Assembly: GCA_022548915.1 (NCBI GenBank) | Contig: JAKZES010000015.1 | Span: 1-64,000 of the forward strand | Reading direction: 5' to 3' | DNA length: 64,000 bases | DNA from: Verrucomicrobiaceae bacterium E54 | GTDB lineage: Bacteria > Verrucomicrobiota > Verrucomicrobiia > Verrucomicrobiales > Akkermansiaceae | In this document: piece by piece, positions 8,057-18,377 of the stretch | Layout of the letters: each line of letters begins with the position of its first letter | Numbering within the stretch: position 1 is the first letter of the stretch | Notes under the pieces: generated by a model | The model's database searches: none | Seen by the model: the letters and a program-made list of their open reading frames with translations, nothing else | Told to the model about the DNA's origin: nothing | Translations under genes and position numbers: made by a program

Positions 8057-11000
8057 ATGTCTCCCGACCCGGACGAGCATCGCGGCATTGCCGGCACGCT
8101 GGCGGCCAAGTTCATCAACTCGCCGCTCACCCCGCTGCTGATCCTCGGCTCGGTGCTGCTCGGCATCTTCGCCACCCTCAAGCTGCCGCGCGAAGAAGAA
8201 CCGCAGATCAAGGTGCCGATGATCGACGTGATGGTGCAGATGCCCGGCGCCTCGGCCAAGGAGATCGAAACCCGGGTCACCAACCCGATGGAGAAGCTGC
8301 TGTGGGAAATCCCCGGCGTGGAATACATCTACTCGACCTCCTCGCCCGGATCCTCACTGGTGATCGTGCGCTACAAGGTCGGGACCGACGCCGAGACCGC
8401 GCTGACCCGGCTGAACCACAAGCTCGAGGCGAACTTCGACGTCATCCCCCCGGGTGTCTCGCGGCCGCTGATCAAGCCGCGCGGCATCGACGACGTTCCC
8501 ATCCTCGCGCTCACGCTGCATTCCAGGAGCGCCGACTCGATCACCCTCCGCCGCCTCGCCGCCGAGGTCGAGCACCGCATCAAGCGCGTGCCGCAGGTGG
8601 CCGAAACGATCCTGATCGGCGGCGAACAGCGACAGATCCGCATCGACCTCGACCCCGCCAAGCTCGCCGCGCGCAGCCTCACGCCGGCCGGCATCCTGCC
8701 GGTCCTCCAGCAGGCCAACCGCCAGTTCCGCTCCGGAGAAATCACCGCCTCCGACGAGGTGCTGCTGATCGAGTCCGGCGGCTTCCTCCATTCCCCCGAA
8801 GAAGTCGGCGACACCGTGCTCGGCGCCTACGACGGCCGCCCGGTCTATCTTCGCGACGTTGCCACCATCCACGACGGTGCCGGCGATCCCGAGGCCTACG
8901 TCCTGCACACCGCCGGCGGCTCGGAGCAATTTGAGCCCGCCGTGACCATCACCGTCGCCAAGCGCCCCGGTGCCAACGCGATCACCGTGGCCGACAAGGT
9001 GCTCGAACAGGTCGAACGGCTGAAGGGCCACATCATCCCCGACGACGTCGAGGTCACCATCACCCGCCACTACGGCCAGACCGCCGCCGAGAAGTCCAAC
9101 GAGCTGCTGCTGCACATGGGCATCGCCGTCGTCTCGGTCTCGCTGCTGATCCTCTTCGCGCTGGGAAAACGCGAGTCGCTGGTGGTCGCGCTGGCCATCC
9201 CGTCCACCCTTGCCCTCACGCTGCTGGTCTTCCTGCTCGCCGGCTACACGCTCAACCGCATCACGCTCTTCGCGCTGATCTTTTCCATCGGCATCCTGGT
9301 CGACGATGCGATCGTGGTCGTCGAAAACATCGTCCGCCACATGCGACTGCCCGACCGCGGCGGCAAGTCGATCGGTCAGATCGCGATCGAGGCGGTGTCG
9401 GAGGTCGGCAACCCGACCATCCTCGCCACCTGGGCGGTGATCGCGGCGATCCTGCCGATGGCCTTCGTCGGCGGCCTGATGGGTCCCTACATGCGCCCGA
9501 TTCCGGTCGGCGCCTCGGCCGCGATGGTGTTCTCGCTGCTGGTCGCCTTCATCGTCACGCCCTGGGCTGCGATCCGCATCCTCAAGCCGCACGCCCCGCT
9601 CGCGGCCGGTGCCGATCCGCATGGCGAAGAAGGCCTGCCGACCCGGCTCTACCGGCGCTTCATGCACGGCATGCTTGAGACCGCGCCGCGGCGCTTCGCT
9701 TTCCTCGGTACCATCGCGCTGCTGTTCATCGGGGCCTGCGCGCTGGTTCCGATCGGCTGGGTGCAGGTGAAGATGCTGCCCTTCGACAACAAGTCGGAGT
9801 TCCAGGTGGTGATCAACATGCCCGAGGGCACCGCGCTCGAGACCACCGCCCGCGCCGCCACCGAGATGGCCGCCCGCCTCGGCCGGGAGCCGGAGGTCGT
9901 GAACACCCAGGTCTATGCCGGCACCGCCGCGCCGTTCAACTTCAACGGGTTGGTCCGCCACTACTTCATGCGGCGCGGCCCGAACGTCGCCGACGTCCAG
10001 GTGAACCTGCTGCCCAAGCACGACCGCAAGGCCGCCAGCCACGACATCGCCAAGCGCGTGCGCCCGGCATTGCACGAAATCGCCGGGCGCTACGGGGCCC
10101 GCATCGCCGTCGCCGAGGTGCCGCCCGGACCGCCGGTGCTGCAGACCCTGGTCGCCGAATGCTACGGGGAACGCCGTAGCGACCGGGAAAAGCTCGCCCG
10201 CAAGGTGCGCGGGATCTTTGCGGAAACGCCGGACGTGGTCGACATCGACTACTACTGGGAGGAGGACCAGACCCTCTGGCGCTTCGTCATCGACAAGGAG
10301 AAGGCCGCGCTCAGCGGGATCTCCGCCGCCACCATTTCCGAGACCCTTCGCACCGCGGTCGGAGGGTCGGCGGTCGACCTGATCCACCTGCCCGACGAGA
10401 AGGAACCGGTCGAGGTGGTGCTGCGCCTCGAACGACCCGACCGCACCGACCCGCGGCAACTGCTCGGCCTGCGGGTGCGGGCCGGCGATGCCAACCAGCT
10501 CCCCGAGCAGGTTCCCGGCGAGGCGCCGCCGCTGATCCCCCTCGGCGAGCTGGTCACGCTCGAGAGGGATGTCATCGACAAGTCGATCTACCACAAGAAC
10601 CTGATGCCGGTGACCTACGTCATCGCCGACGTCGCCGGCGAGGCCGAGAGCCCGGTGTATGCGATCGGCGAGATGAACGACAAGATCGCCGCGCTCGACC
10701 CCGCGGAGTTCGGCGGCAGGGACACGGCGATCCGGGTCCACAACCTGGCCATGCCGGAGAGCGACATTGAGCCGTCGATCAAGTGGGACGGCGAGTGGCA
10801 CATCACCCTCGAGGTCTTCCGGGACCTCGGCATCGCCTTCGGCGCGTGCCTGATCCTGATCTACATGCTGATGGTCGGCTGGTTCCGCTCGTTCATCACG
10901 CCGATGATCGTGATGGTCGCGATTCCCTTCTCGCTGATCGGTATCCTGCCGGCCCACGGGGCGATGGGCGCCTTCTTCACCGCCACCTCGATGATCGGGT

Positions 11001-11317
11001 TCATGGCCGGCGGCGGCATCGTCGTTCGCAACTCGATCATCCTCGTCGACTTCATCCAGCTCCGGCTCAGGGAAGGCATGCCGCTACTGGAGGCGGTGGT
11101 CGATGCCGGTGCGGTGCGCTTCCGGCCGATGGCCCTGACCGCGATGGCGGTGGTCGTCGGGGCGGCGGTGATCCTCACCGACCCGATCTTCCAGGGCCTT
11201 GCGCTCTCGCTGATGGCCGGCGAGGTCGCCTCGCTCTTCGTCTCCCGCCTCGCGGTGCCGGTGCTTTATTACATCGTCAACGCACGACGGGCGGCGGTTC
11301 CCACGCCGGAGGCGTGA
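8057..11317 (+). CDS. RND family efflux transporter permease (AcrB/HAE1-like)
   Basis: A 1086-residue inner-membrane pump, the usual length for the family. Seen: an N-terminal membrane segment, a porter domain with [12 protein letters not shown] and the [13 protein letters not shown] segment, a first membrane bundle including [19 protein letters not shown] (the conserved [10 protein letters not shown] proton-relay motif, about residues 414-424), a second large periplasmic loop, and a second bundle ending near residue 1075. The N-terminus resembles the CzcA/HAE1-like pumps common outside Proteobacteria. The last codons lie within a palindromic repeat (11302-11316) that also supplies the TGA stop. 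Confidence 0.95.
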   Translation: MSPDPDEHRGIAGTLAAKFINSPLTPLLILGSVLLGIFATLKLPREEEPQIKVPMIDVMVQMPGASAKEIETRVTNPMEKLLWEIPGVEYIYSTSSPGSSLVIVRYKVGTDAETALTRLNHKLEANFDVIPPGVSRPLIKPRGIDDVPILALTLHSRSADSITLRRLAAEVEHRIKRVPQVAETILIGGEQRQIRIDLDPAKLAARSLTPAGILPVLQQANRQFRSGEITASDEVLLIESGGFLHSPEEVGDTVLGAYDGRPVYLRDVATIHDGAGDPEAYVLHTAGGSEQFEPAVTITVAKRPGANAITVADKVLEQVERLKGHIIPDDVEVTITRHYGQTAAEKSNELLLHMGIAVVSVSLLILFALGKRESLVVALAIPSTLALTLLVFLLAGYTLNRITLFALIFSIGILVDDAIVVVENIVRHMRLPDRGGKSIGQIAIEAVSEVGNPTILATWAVIAAILPMAFVGGLMGPYMRPIPVGASAAMVFSLLVAFIVTPWAAIRILKPHAPLAAGADPHGEEGLPTRLYRRFMHGMLETAPRRFAFLGTIALLFIGACALVPIGWVQVKMLPFDNKSEFQVVINMPEGTALETTARAATEMAARLGREPEVVNTQVYAGTAAPFNFNGLVRHYFMRRGPNVADVQVNLLPKHDRKAASHDIAKRVRPALHEIAGRYGARIAVAEVPPGPPVLQTLVAECYGERRSDREKLARKVRGIFAETPDVVDIDYYWEEDQTLWRFVIDKEKAALSGISAATISETLRTAVGGSAVDLIHLPDEKEPVEVVLRLERPDRTDPRQLLGLRVRAGDANQLPEQVPGEAPPLIPLGELVTLERDVIDKSIYHKNLMPVTYVIADVAGEAESPVYAIGEMNDKIAALDPAEFGGRDTAIRVHNLAMPESDIEPSIKWDGEWHITLEVFRDLGIAFGACLILIYMLMVGWFRSFITPMIVMVAIPFSLIGILPAHGAMGAFFTATSMIGFMAGGGIVVRNSIILVDFIQLRLREGMPLLEAVVDAGAVRFRPMALTAMAVVVGAAVILTDPIFQGLALSLMAGEVASLFVSRLAVPVLYYIVNARRAAVPTPEA

Positions 11318-11554
11318 CATGACGGTAGCCGGTGGTTGAGCGAGGAACGAGCGACACCACCGGTTGACCATTGCCACAGAACCCGCATGCCGGAGGCATG
11401 CCACGATGGACGGTCGTTCCATCGAACCCGGCCACCAACACCCCACGCCTAACACCCCTGCCAGGGTGCTGGATTTTCATACGTCCGGCCCGGGGGGTGT
11501 CGTCCGCTGCGCGGACTCAACCCCCGGCTACCAGACTTCGACGCCTCCGGCGTC
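11302..11554. repeat. Cluster of two kinds of palindromic intergenic repeat (B-A-B-B-A-B)
   Basis: Two hairpin families alternate. Family A (about 40 bases): begins GTAGCCGGKGGTTGAG, has an inner variable stem, and ends ACCACCGG; copies at 11325-11363 (plus) and 11490-11531 (minus). Family B (15-18 bases): CAC(G/C)CC-GG-(A/C)GGSGTGCC-like palindromes at 11302-11316, 11386-11403, 11453-11468 and 11540-11554. Each A is flanked by Bs. The inner stems of A differ in sequence but stay paired (for example CGAG/CGAGCG versus GTCCGC/GCGGAC), which suggests the hairpin is what is kept. They resemble REP-type elements; no gene lies here. Confidence 0.75.
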
Positions 11555-11560
11555 GGCCCC

Positions 11561-12199
11561 TCACAGTTCCTTCAGCTTCAGCTTGCGCCAGGCCACCTGG
11601 AAAGGGCCCTGGCCTTTGCCGATGCTGTGGACCTGGAGGCCGATGAAACCCTTCGGGTGACTCTTGAACCGTTTCTCGTCAACGAGATCGGAAATCATCT
11701 CACCGTTGATCCAGACCTGGATCCGCGGTCCGTTGGCGACGACACGGTAGGCGTTCCAATCGCCGTCCTTGAAATGCTTGTGCGGCCTCAGGTCGATCTG
11801 GGGCGTCATCCAACCTCCGATTGCCTCGCCGTAGATGTATCCGGCCTCGGCACCCTTCTCGCCGCTGGCCTCGATCTCGACCTGGGGTCCGTTCACCCGG
11901 CCCTTCGGCCCTCCGAAGGTGCCCGAGCGGATCTGCACGCCGGAGTTCAGCGCGTCGTCGACCTTCACTTCGAAGGTCAGCTCGAAGTCGCCATACTTCT
12001 TGTCGGTGCACAGGAAGCTGTTGGGGCTGCCCTCGGCCGTCGTCCCGACCAGCGTGTCGCCTTTGATTTCGTAGGTCGCCGTTCCATTGCGCTGGGTCCA
12101 GCCATCGAGGTCCTTGCCATTGAAAAGGTCCACCCAGCCCTCTCCTCCGAAGGCGGAGGCTGCGGCGGCGACCGTCAGGTAAATCATGGTCTTCATCAT
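11561..12199 (-). CDS. Secreted DUF1080 (3-keto-disaccharide hydrolase-like) protein
   Basis: A 212-residue exported protein: a signal peptide (MIYLTVAAAASAFGG, within the first 20 residues) and one concanavalin-like DUF1080 domain starting WVDLFNGKDLDGW. Family marks are the NSFLCTDKKYGDFELTFE strand, GVQIRS, the Gly-rich loop GGPKGRVNGPQVEIE, WNAYRVVANG and IQVWING. DUF1080 proteins are abundant in Verrucomicrobiota and Planctomycetota; some are 3-keto-glycoside hydrolases or lyases acting after Gfo/Idh/MocA oxidoreductases. The neighbours here do not identify a substrate. A second ATG lies one codon downstream (12196). Confidence 0.88.
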   Translation of the reverse strand: MMKTMIYLTVAAAASAFGGEGWVDLFNGKDLDGWTQRNGTATYEIKGDTLVGTTAEGSPNSFLCTDKKYGDFELTFEVKVDDALNSGVQIRSGTFGGPKGRVNGPQVEIEASGEKGAEAGYIYGEAIGGWMTPQIDLRPHKHFKDGDWNAYRVVANGPRIQVWINGEMISDLVDEKRFKSHPKGFIGLQVHSIGKGQGPFQVAWRKLKLKEL

Positions 12200-12319
12200 A
12201 AGATATGCGCACTACGTGCTCATCCGGCCGGTTTTCGCACCGGTTTTCGAGTTTTTTCTTGGTTCTTGGCTCGATGGTTGCTCCGGATGGCCGCGCTCTA
12301 ACTGCTTTTGCAACGCCGG

Positions 12320-13171
12320 ATGAAAGTCACTCCCCTCCTCACCGCGATCGCCCTGTCCTCCAATCCCCTGACAGCAGGGGTCATTTTCACCGACACCTTC
12401 TCCGGATCCGGCAGCCCGGATCCCGTGTGGGTGACCGACACCAGCGGCGACAGCACGGTCAACGCCACGGTCAGTGTCAGCGGCGGAGCACTCAACGTGA
12501 ACACCGACAGCGTGGAGGGCCTGGCCGTCGCACGGCACACACTTGAACTGACCGGCTCGGGCGCCCCGGTTCTCACACTCGGATCAAGCTGGACCGTTCA
12601 GGCCAACATGACCCTTGCCGACGGATCGGCCTTCGCCACGATGGCCGGCGGTGAGGGGGTCGCTCTCTCCTTCGGTGTTCGAAACAATCTTCCATCCACC
12701 GACGACCGGGCACAAATCAACTTCGCAGCTCTCAACTTCGCCGGTGGCCCCGATTTTGCCGTCCGGGGAGCGCACGTGACCGCCGGTGCCGAAACCGGAC
12801 CCATCACCAATCTCGGGGCCGCCTCGGCCCCGCTCACCGCGACCATGAGGATGGCCTACGATGCGGGTACCGGCCTGATTTCATTCGGGGCGGACACCGG
12901 AGTGGGATTTTTCGAGTTGGTCACGCCTGTCGATACCTCCGTCTGGTCGATGACGGCTTCCGACCCGCTCCTGATCCAACTGGAATTGGGAATGGCGAAG
13001 TTCGATGATCTCCCGGCCGACAGCACCTTCTCGATCGAGGACGGCGAAGCGACCATCAACTCGTTCACGATCTTCGACGAAGTCCTCGCCACCAACACCA
13101 TTCCGGAACCTGGAACGCTGCTGCTTTCCGCTCTAGGCATGGCAGGTTTGGTTCTGCGACGCCGTCGCTGA
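12320..13171 (+). CDS. PEP-CTERM sorted exported protein
   Basis: A 283-residue extracellular protein. It has an N-terminal signal peptide (MKVTPLLTAIALSSNPLTAG), a beta-rich middle of low sequence complexity (many Gly, Thr, Ser, Asp), and the C-terminal sorting signal IPEPGTLLLSALGMAGLVLR followed by arginines. Exosortase is expected to cut near the PEP and attach the protein to the cell surface or matrix. An ATG four codons upstream (12308) is possible, but 12320 gives the standard signal peptide. The function of the mature domain is not recognisable. Confidence 0.88.
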   Translation: MKVTPLLTAIALSSNPLTAGVIFTDTFSGSGSPDPVWVTDTSGDSTVNATVSVSGGALNVNTDSVEGLAVARHTLELTGSGAPVLTLGSSWTVQANMTLADGSAFATMAGGEGVALSFGVRNNLPSTDDRAQINFAALNFAGGPDFAVRGAHVTAGAETGPITNLGAASAPLTATMRMAYDAGTGLISFGADTGVGFFELVTPVDTSVWSMTASDPLLIQLELGMAKFDDLPADSTFSIEDGEATINSFTIFDEVLATNTIPEPGTLLLSALGMAGLVLRRRR

Positions 13172-13235
13172 GCCAATCCGCGCAGGGACGCGGAGAATGC
13201 ATCGACAATCCGGACCCGGCTGGAGAAATTCCGCC

Positions 13236-14753
<1,518 letters not shown>

Positions 14754-14764
14754 TAACCTACAAA

Positions 14765-14793
14765 TTGACAAACTTAGTCAAGTTGACTAAATT
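14765..14793 (+). promoter_or_regulatory. Predicted promoter with palindromic operator for the toxin-antitoxin cassette
   Basis: A consensus -35 TTGACA (14765-14770) lies exactly 17 bases before TAAATT (14788-14793), a fair -10. Between and across them is a perfect 17-bp palindrome, TTAGTCAA-G-TTGACTAA (14774-14790), ideally placed for autorepression by the antitoxin. A start site 7 bases past the -10 would fall on the ATG at 14800, so the transcript may be leaderless. Sequence pattern is seen; promoter activity and autorepression are inferred. Confidence 0.65.
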
Positions 14794-14799
14794 GGCCGC

Positions 14800-15063
14800 A
14801 TGCAAGTCACTATCCACGAAGCGAAGACGCACCTCTCCAAGCTGATCTCGGCGGTCGAGCGGGGGGAAGAGGTCATCATTGCGCGGCGGGACAAGCCGGT
14901 GGTGCGACTGGTGAAGGAAGAGCCGAAGGATGCTCCACGGAAACTGGGTGCCCTGGCCCATCTGAATTTCCAGATCGATGGTTTCGAAGATCCTGCCCTC
15001 AACAAGCAGATTGAGGACGACTTCTACGCCGAGGTCGAAAAGTGCGATCCTGAGGACCAATGA
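14800..15063 (+). CDS. Type II antitoxin, Phd/YefM family
   Basis: An 87-residue antitoxin starting MQVTIHEAKTHLSKLISAVE, the Phd/YefM DNA-binding fold, followed by RGEEVIIARRDKPVVRLV, the conserved strand pair of the family. The C-terminal part, rich in Asp/Glu, would wrap the toxin. Its stop overlaps the toxin ATG by four bases. It would neutralise the PIN nuclease and repress the promoter just upstream through the palindrome at 14774-14790. The cassette sits between the ATPase and permease genes of a sugar importer, which is an unusual position. Confidence 0.92.
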   Translation: MQVTIHEAKTHLSKLISAVERGEEVIIARRDKPVVRLVKEEPKDAPRKLGALAHLNFQIDGFEDPALNKQIEDDFYAEVEKCDPEDQ

Positions 15064-15458
15064 CCTCGGCGCTCCTGGACACCGTCGCCGTTTTGCGCGT
15101 CTTGCTTGCCCCAAAGAAACTCTCTGCGATCGCCAGGGACGTTCTTCAGGGCCGGGGACTTGCTCTCCACTACTCGGCGATAAATCTCTGGGAAATCGGC
15201 ATCAAGATGTCGGTCGGTGGATATCGCGACCTCGAGATTCCGTATGACTGGCAGGTTTGCTTCCCCGTGGCGCTGCAAGAACTGCGTGCGACCCGGCTGG
15301 AAGTAGAGCCCGAGGATTGTCGGAGAATCCAGGATCTCCCCTTCCATCATCGGGATCCGTTCGATCGGATGCTCGTTGCCCAGAGTCTTGAGCGTGGTTT
15401 GGACATCATCAGCCCGGATCGCAGCTTCGACGCCTACGGAGTACGACGAATCTGGTAG
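15060..15458 (+). CDS. Type II toxin, PIN-domain ribonuclease (VapC-like)
   Basis: A 132-residue PIN nuclease: the first acidic residue is in SALLDTVAVL (Asp7), the next conserved acidic in the INLWEIGIK helix (Glu near 46), then HHRDPFDRMLVAQSL (Asp near 98 and 102) and the last in IISPDRSFDAYG. PIN toxins cleave tRNA or rRNA when freed from the antitoxin. Overlap of 4 bases with the antitoxin gene (15060-15063). Only 26 bases separate its stop from the permease gene, so the cassette promoter could also drive the permease and binding protein. Confidence 0.92.
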   Translation: MTSALLDTVAVLRVLLAPKKLSAIARDVLQGRGLALHYSAINLWEIGIKMSVGGYRDLEIPYDWQVCFPVALQELRATRLEVEPEDCRRIQDLPFHHRDPFDRMLVAQSLERGLDIISPDRSFDAYGVRRIW

Positions 15459-15484
15459 CCGCCCCCTCCCGCAGAACTGCTGAA

Positions 15485-16426
15485 ATGCCCGCCCTCTCCC
15501 GCATCCCGTCCGATTGGCGCAGCCGCTTCGGCCTGCTGATCGCGCTGGTCCTCACGGTCACCATCCTGGCCATCCTGCGGCCGCATTTCCTCAGCTCGGC
15601 GAACCTGCTCAACGTCGTCCGCCAGATCTCGATCAACGGCATGCTCGCCGTCGGCGTGACCTTCGTCCTGCTCACCGCCGGGGTCGACCTCTCGCTCGGC
15701 TCGGTGGTCGCTCTAGCCGGGGTGGTCGCCGCCCATTTCGCCCACCCGGGGGACTACCCCGTCTTCGTGCCCGTCGCGATGGGCGTGCTGGTCGGCATCG
15801 GCTGCGGCGCGGTGAATGGCGGTGTCGTGACCTGGGGCAAGGTCGCCCCCTTCATCGCCACGCTCGGGATGATGACCGTCGCCCGCGGGCTCGCGCTGGT
15901 TGCCAGCGGCGGCCGACCGGTTTCCAACATGAGCGACGAGATGAAGGCGCTCGCCGGAGATCTGTGGGGCATCCCGGTGCCCGCCATCATGCTGGCGGTC
16001 GTCGCCGTCGCCGCCTGGTGGGTGCTCAAGTACACCCGCATCGGCCGCCACATCTACGCCGTCGGCGGCAACGAGAACGCCGCCCACGCCGCCGGCATCC
16101 ACGTCGGTCGCGTCAAGATGTTCGCCTACACGATCTGCGGCGCGCTCACCGGCCTTGCCGGCGTGATGCTGGCGGCCCGGATCACCACCGGACAGCCGAA
16201 CGCCGGCGTCGCCTACGAGCTCGACGCGATCGCCGCGGTGGTGATCGGCGGCACCAGCCTCTCCGGCGGCATCGGCACCATCGGCGGCACCATTCTCGGG
16301 GCCCTGCTGATGGGCGTGATCGGGAACGGACTCGACCTCATGAACGTCTCTCCTTACTACCAGCAGATCGTCAAGGGCGCCATCATCGTCGGCGCCGTCT
16401 GGCTCGATCGAAAACACTCGAAATGA
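15485..16426 (+). CDS. Sugar ABC importer, permease subunit (RbsC-type)
   Basis: A 313-residue inner-membrane protein with about eight to ten hydrophobic segments, of the BPD_transp_2 family. Recognisable stretches are NGMLAVGVTFVLLTAGVDLS, GVVTWGKVAPFIATLGMM, and the cytoplasmic coupling loop YAVGGNENAAHAAGIHVGRV that contacts the ATPase. It ends with the GGTSLSGGIGTIGGT block typical of RbsC. Its stop overlaps the start of the binding-protein gene by four bases (16423-16426). Confidence 0.95.
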   Translation: MPALSRIPSDWRSRFGLLIALVLTVTILAILRPHFLSSANLLNVVRQISINGMLAVGVTFVLLTAGVDLSLGSVVALAGVVAAHFAHPGDYPVFVPVAMGVLVGIGCGAVNGGVVTWGKVAPFIATLGMMTVARGLALVASGGRPVSNMSDEMKALAGDLWGIPVPAIMLAVVAVAAWWVLKYTRIGRHIYAVGGNENAAHAAGIHVGRVKMFAYTICGALTGLAGVMLAARITTGQPNAGVAYELDAIAAVVIGGTSLSGGIGTIGGTILGALLMGVIGNGLDLMNVSPYYQQIVKGAIIVGAVWLDRKHSK

Positions 16427-17346
16427 AACGTCTTTTCAAAACCCTCGCGCTCCTCGGAACCGGCGCCCTGCTCGCCGGATGCGACCCCAACGCCGACGAC
16501 ACCCGTCCCGTCGTCGGCGTCTCGCTGCTCAACCTCGCCAACGAGTTCATCGTCACCATCGAGGGCGCCCTCGAGGAGGAGGCCGAGGCCCAGGGCGTGC
16601 GCCTCATCATCAACGACGCCCAGCGCGATGCCAGCCGCCAGATCCAGCAGGTCGAGAACTTCATCGCCCAGGGGGTCGATGCCGTCGTGCTCAACCCCTG
16701 TGAACTCGAGGCCAGTTCCCCGGCGGTCGAGCGGGCGCAGGCCGCCGGCATTCCCATCGTCAATGTGAACTCCGAAACCACCGCCGTGCCCGACGCCTTC
16801 GTCGGTTCGCGCGACGAGGAAAGCGGGCGGCTGGCGATGGCCTTCATCGCCGAGAAGCTCGGTGGCGAGGGCGGCGTCCTGATGATGCACGGCTACATGG
16901 GCCAGGCCGCCCAGATCAAGCGCGATGCCGGAGCCCGCGAAGTGCTCGCCCAGCACCCGGAACTCAAGCTCATCGCAGCCCAGACCGCCGAATGGGACCG
17001 CGCCAAGGCGGTCACGCTCATGGAGAACTGGCTCCAGTCCTACGGCGACGAGGTCGATGCCGTCTTCGCCCAGAACGACGAGATGGCGATGGGCGCGCTG
17101 CTCGCGATCGAGCGTGCCGGAAAGAAGGACGACATCCTCGTCGTCGGCGTCGACGCCATCGGCGACGCCCTGCAGGCGGTCAAGGACGGCCGCCTCGACG
17201 CCACCGTCTTCCAGGACGGCAAGGGTCAGGCCCGCGCCGCCCTCCAGGCCGCCATCGCCCTGAGCAAGGGTGAGACCGTCGAAAAGGAAACCTTCATCCC
17301 CTTCCAGTTGGTGACGAAGGAGAATGTGGGTGAGTTCCTGGAGTGA
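16423..17346 (+). CDS. Sugar ABC importer, substrate-binding lipoprotein (RbsB-type)
   Basis: A 307-residue periplasmic binding protein of the Peripla_BP_4 family, anchored as a lipoprotein: MKRLFKTLALLGTGALLAGC, with Cys20 in the lipobox. The core begins VVGVSLLNLANEF and contains NDAQRDASRQIQQVENFIAQ and VNVNSETTAVPDAFVGSRD, which line the ligand cleft in ribose/galactose binders. It would deliver the sugar to the permease encoded just upstream. Start supported by the ATGA overlap with the permease stop. Confidence 0.94.
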   Translation: MKRLFKTLALLGTGALLAGCDPNADDTRPVVGVSLLNLANEFIVTIEGALEEEAEAQGVRLIINDAQRDASRQIQQVENFIAQGVDAVVLNPCELEASSPAVERAQAAGIPIVNVNSETTAVPDAFVGSRDEESGRLAMAFIAEKLGGEGGVLMMHGYMGQAAQIKRDAGAREVLAQHPELKLIAAQTAEWDRAKAVTLMENWLQSYGDEVDAVFAQNDEMAMGALLAIERAGKKDDILVVGVDAIGDALQAVKDGRLDATVFQDGKGQARAALQAAIALSKGETVEKETFIPFQLVTKENVGEFLE

Positions 17347-17407
17347 GAACTATTTCGGCTCTCAGTCCCGCTTGTCATGGAGAAAAGCCCGAAGCACCCC
17401 GCTTCAT

Positions 17408-17602
17408 GGCACGCCTCCGGCGTGCAAATCCCCAACCTTCCGGACCCGGTGGTATCGCCCGCAGAAGCGGGCTCAACCACCGGCTACCATCATCTGACGC
17501 CGGAGGCGTCGCATTTCGGTAGCCCGGGGTCGACCCCGCGAACGCGGGGGAACCACCCCGGGGAAGAAAGCCCGAAACACCCCGCACCCCGGCAGGGGTG
17601 CC
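17408..17602. repeat. Second cluster of palindromic intergenic repeats (B-A-B-A-B)
   Basis: The same two families as at 11.3-11.55 kb. Family A copies: 17446-17487 (minus; inner stem GCCCGC-AGAA-GCGGGC) and 17519-17562 (plus; inner stem CCCCGCG-AA-CGCGGGG). Family B copies: 17408-17425, 17496-17510 and 17585-17602. A short sequence, GAAAGCCCGAARCACCCCGC (with one extra A in the first copy), recurs before two of the B copies (17382 and 17566). The whole 340-base gap between the binding-protein gene and the next gene (17347-17685) is made of this; I see no gene in it. Confidence 0.75.
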
Positions 17603-17685
17603 ATGCTTTGCGGGTGGAGAATCCCCACCACCCGAAGCTCCCCATGTCATGCCCCATTTCCGGCATCACCGGCTGCTAGCGGGAG

Positions 17686-18072
17686 TCACGGCTCAATCAC
17701 CTCCAAGCCGGGCACTTCCCGAAAGTGCGCGTCCCGCGTCATCACCGCCGCACCAACCCGGCGGGCACAGCAGGCGATGACCACGTCCTGCAAGGGCAAC
17801 ACCCGGCTCTCGCGATCGAGTTGCCATGCCAGCTGCCAGACCTCATCCCAAAGACTCCCCGAAGTCGCGACCGTCTGGGTCACCGCAAAGAAGCACTGCA
17901 TGGCCTCAAGCCGCCTTGGGCCCTTGATCCCTCGCAGCACCTCCGCTTTCACCACTCCGCAGCTGACGACATCGTCGAGACTGTAGCGCCGACCGATCTC
18001 GGCCACCGGATCGAGCCCAGCCCGGATCACTTCGATGTAGACGCTCGAATCAATCAGGACGAGGCGCCTCAT
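17686..18072 (-). CDS. vapC: Type II toxin, PIN-domain ribonuclease (VapC)
   Basis: A 128-residue PIN nuclease. The conserved acidic residues are visible in LVLIDSSVYIEVI (Asp8), the central helix VVKAEVLRG (Glu), and the C-terminal DVVIACCARRVGAAVMTRDAHF block. Its start lies 23 bases inside the end of the preceding antitoxin gene, the usual VapBC coupling. It is convergent with the sugar importer operon and separated from it by repeat elements. Toxin cleavage target unknown. Confidence 0.92.
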   Translation of the reverse strand: MRRLVLIDSSVYIEVIRAGLDPVAEIGRRYSLDDVVSCGVVKAEVLRGIKGPRRLEAMQCFFAVTQTVATSGSLWDEVWQLAWQLDRESRVLPLQDVVIACCARRVGAAVMTRDAHFREVPGLEVIEP

Positions 18073-18304
18073 AAGCCTTCGGGTCTTCAGCGACGCGCAA
18101 CTTCACCGGGTCGTAGTCCTCGTAAACCGCATCCTTCCATTCCTCGGCGGGCAGGCCGAGGCCGTCCTTCAACATCGCCTTCAGCCGCGCCTTCCGGTCC
18201 AACTCATTCAACGCGAAATGGACCGCGTCCGTCTTGGTCTCCAAGCCGTACTTTTCCATGACCCTTGCCAACAAGGCCTCGTCGATGTGCATGGTCATCT
18301 TCAT
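18050..18304 (-). CDS. vapB: Type II antitoxin, VapB family (ribbon-helix-helix)
   Basis: An 84-residue antitoxin beginning MKMTMHIDEALLARVMEKYG, then LETKTDAVHFALNELDRKAR: a short strand and two helices, the MetJ/Arc fold of VapB (PF09957-like) antitoxins. The C-terminal acidic region AEEWKDAVYEDYDP would bind VapC. I chose the ATG at 18304 because the strand that binds DNA starts there; upstream codons belong to another region. It is divergent from the sulfatase gene starting at 18378, with only 73 bases between. Confidence 0.9.
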   Translation of the reverse strand: MKMTMHIDEALLARVMEKYGLETKTDAVHFALNELDRKARLKAMLKDGLGLPAEEWKDAVYEDYDPVKLRVAEDPKAYEAPRPD

Positions 18305-18377
18305 GCCATACACGGTATGGCAAGCGCGATTCCCGGCCCGCTCTTCCCTTGTCGGCCGAAATCGCGAGACTCCCGCC

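Noticed and set aside
8354-10957. Very long minus-strand open frame (867 codons) inside the RND pump
   Set aside because: Antisense to a clear RND gene with strong motifs; composition is Asp/Arg/His-rich, typical of antisense GC-rich frames.
11302-11554. CRISPR array
   Set aside because: The repeats are palindromic, of two kinds, in both orientations and without regular unique spacers or cas genes.
13175-13210. Terminator after the PEP-CTERM gene (CCGCG-CAGGGA-CGCGG)
   Set aside because: A 5-bp stem without a T-tract is too weak to call.
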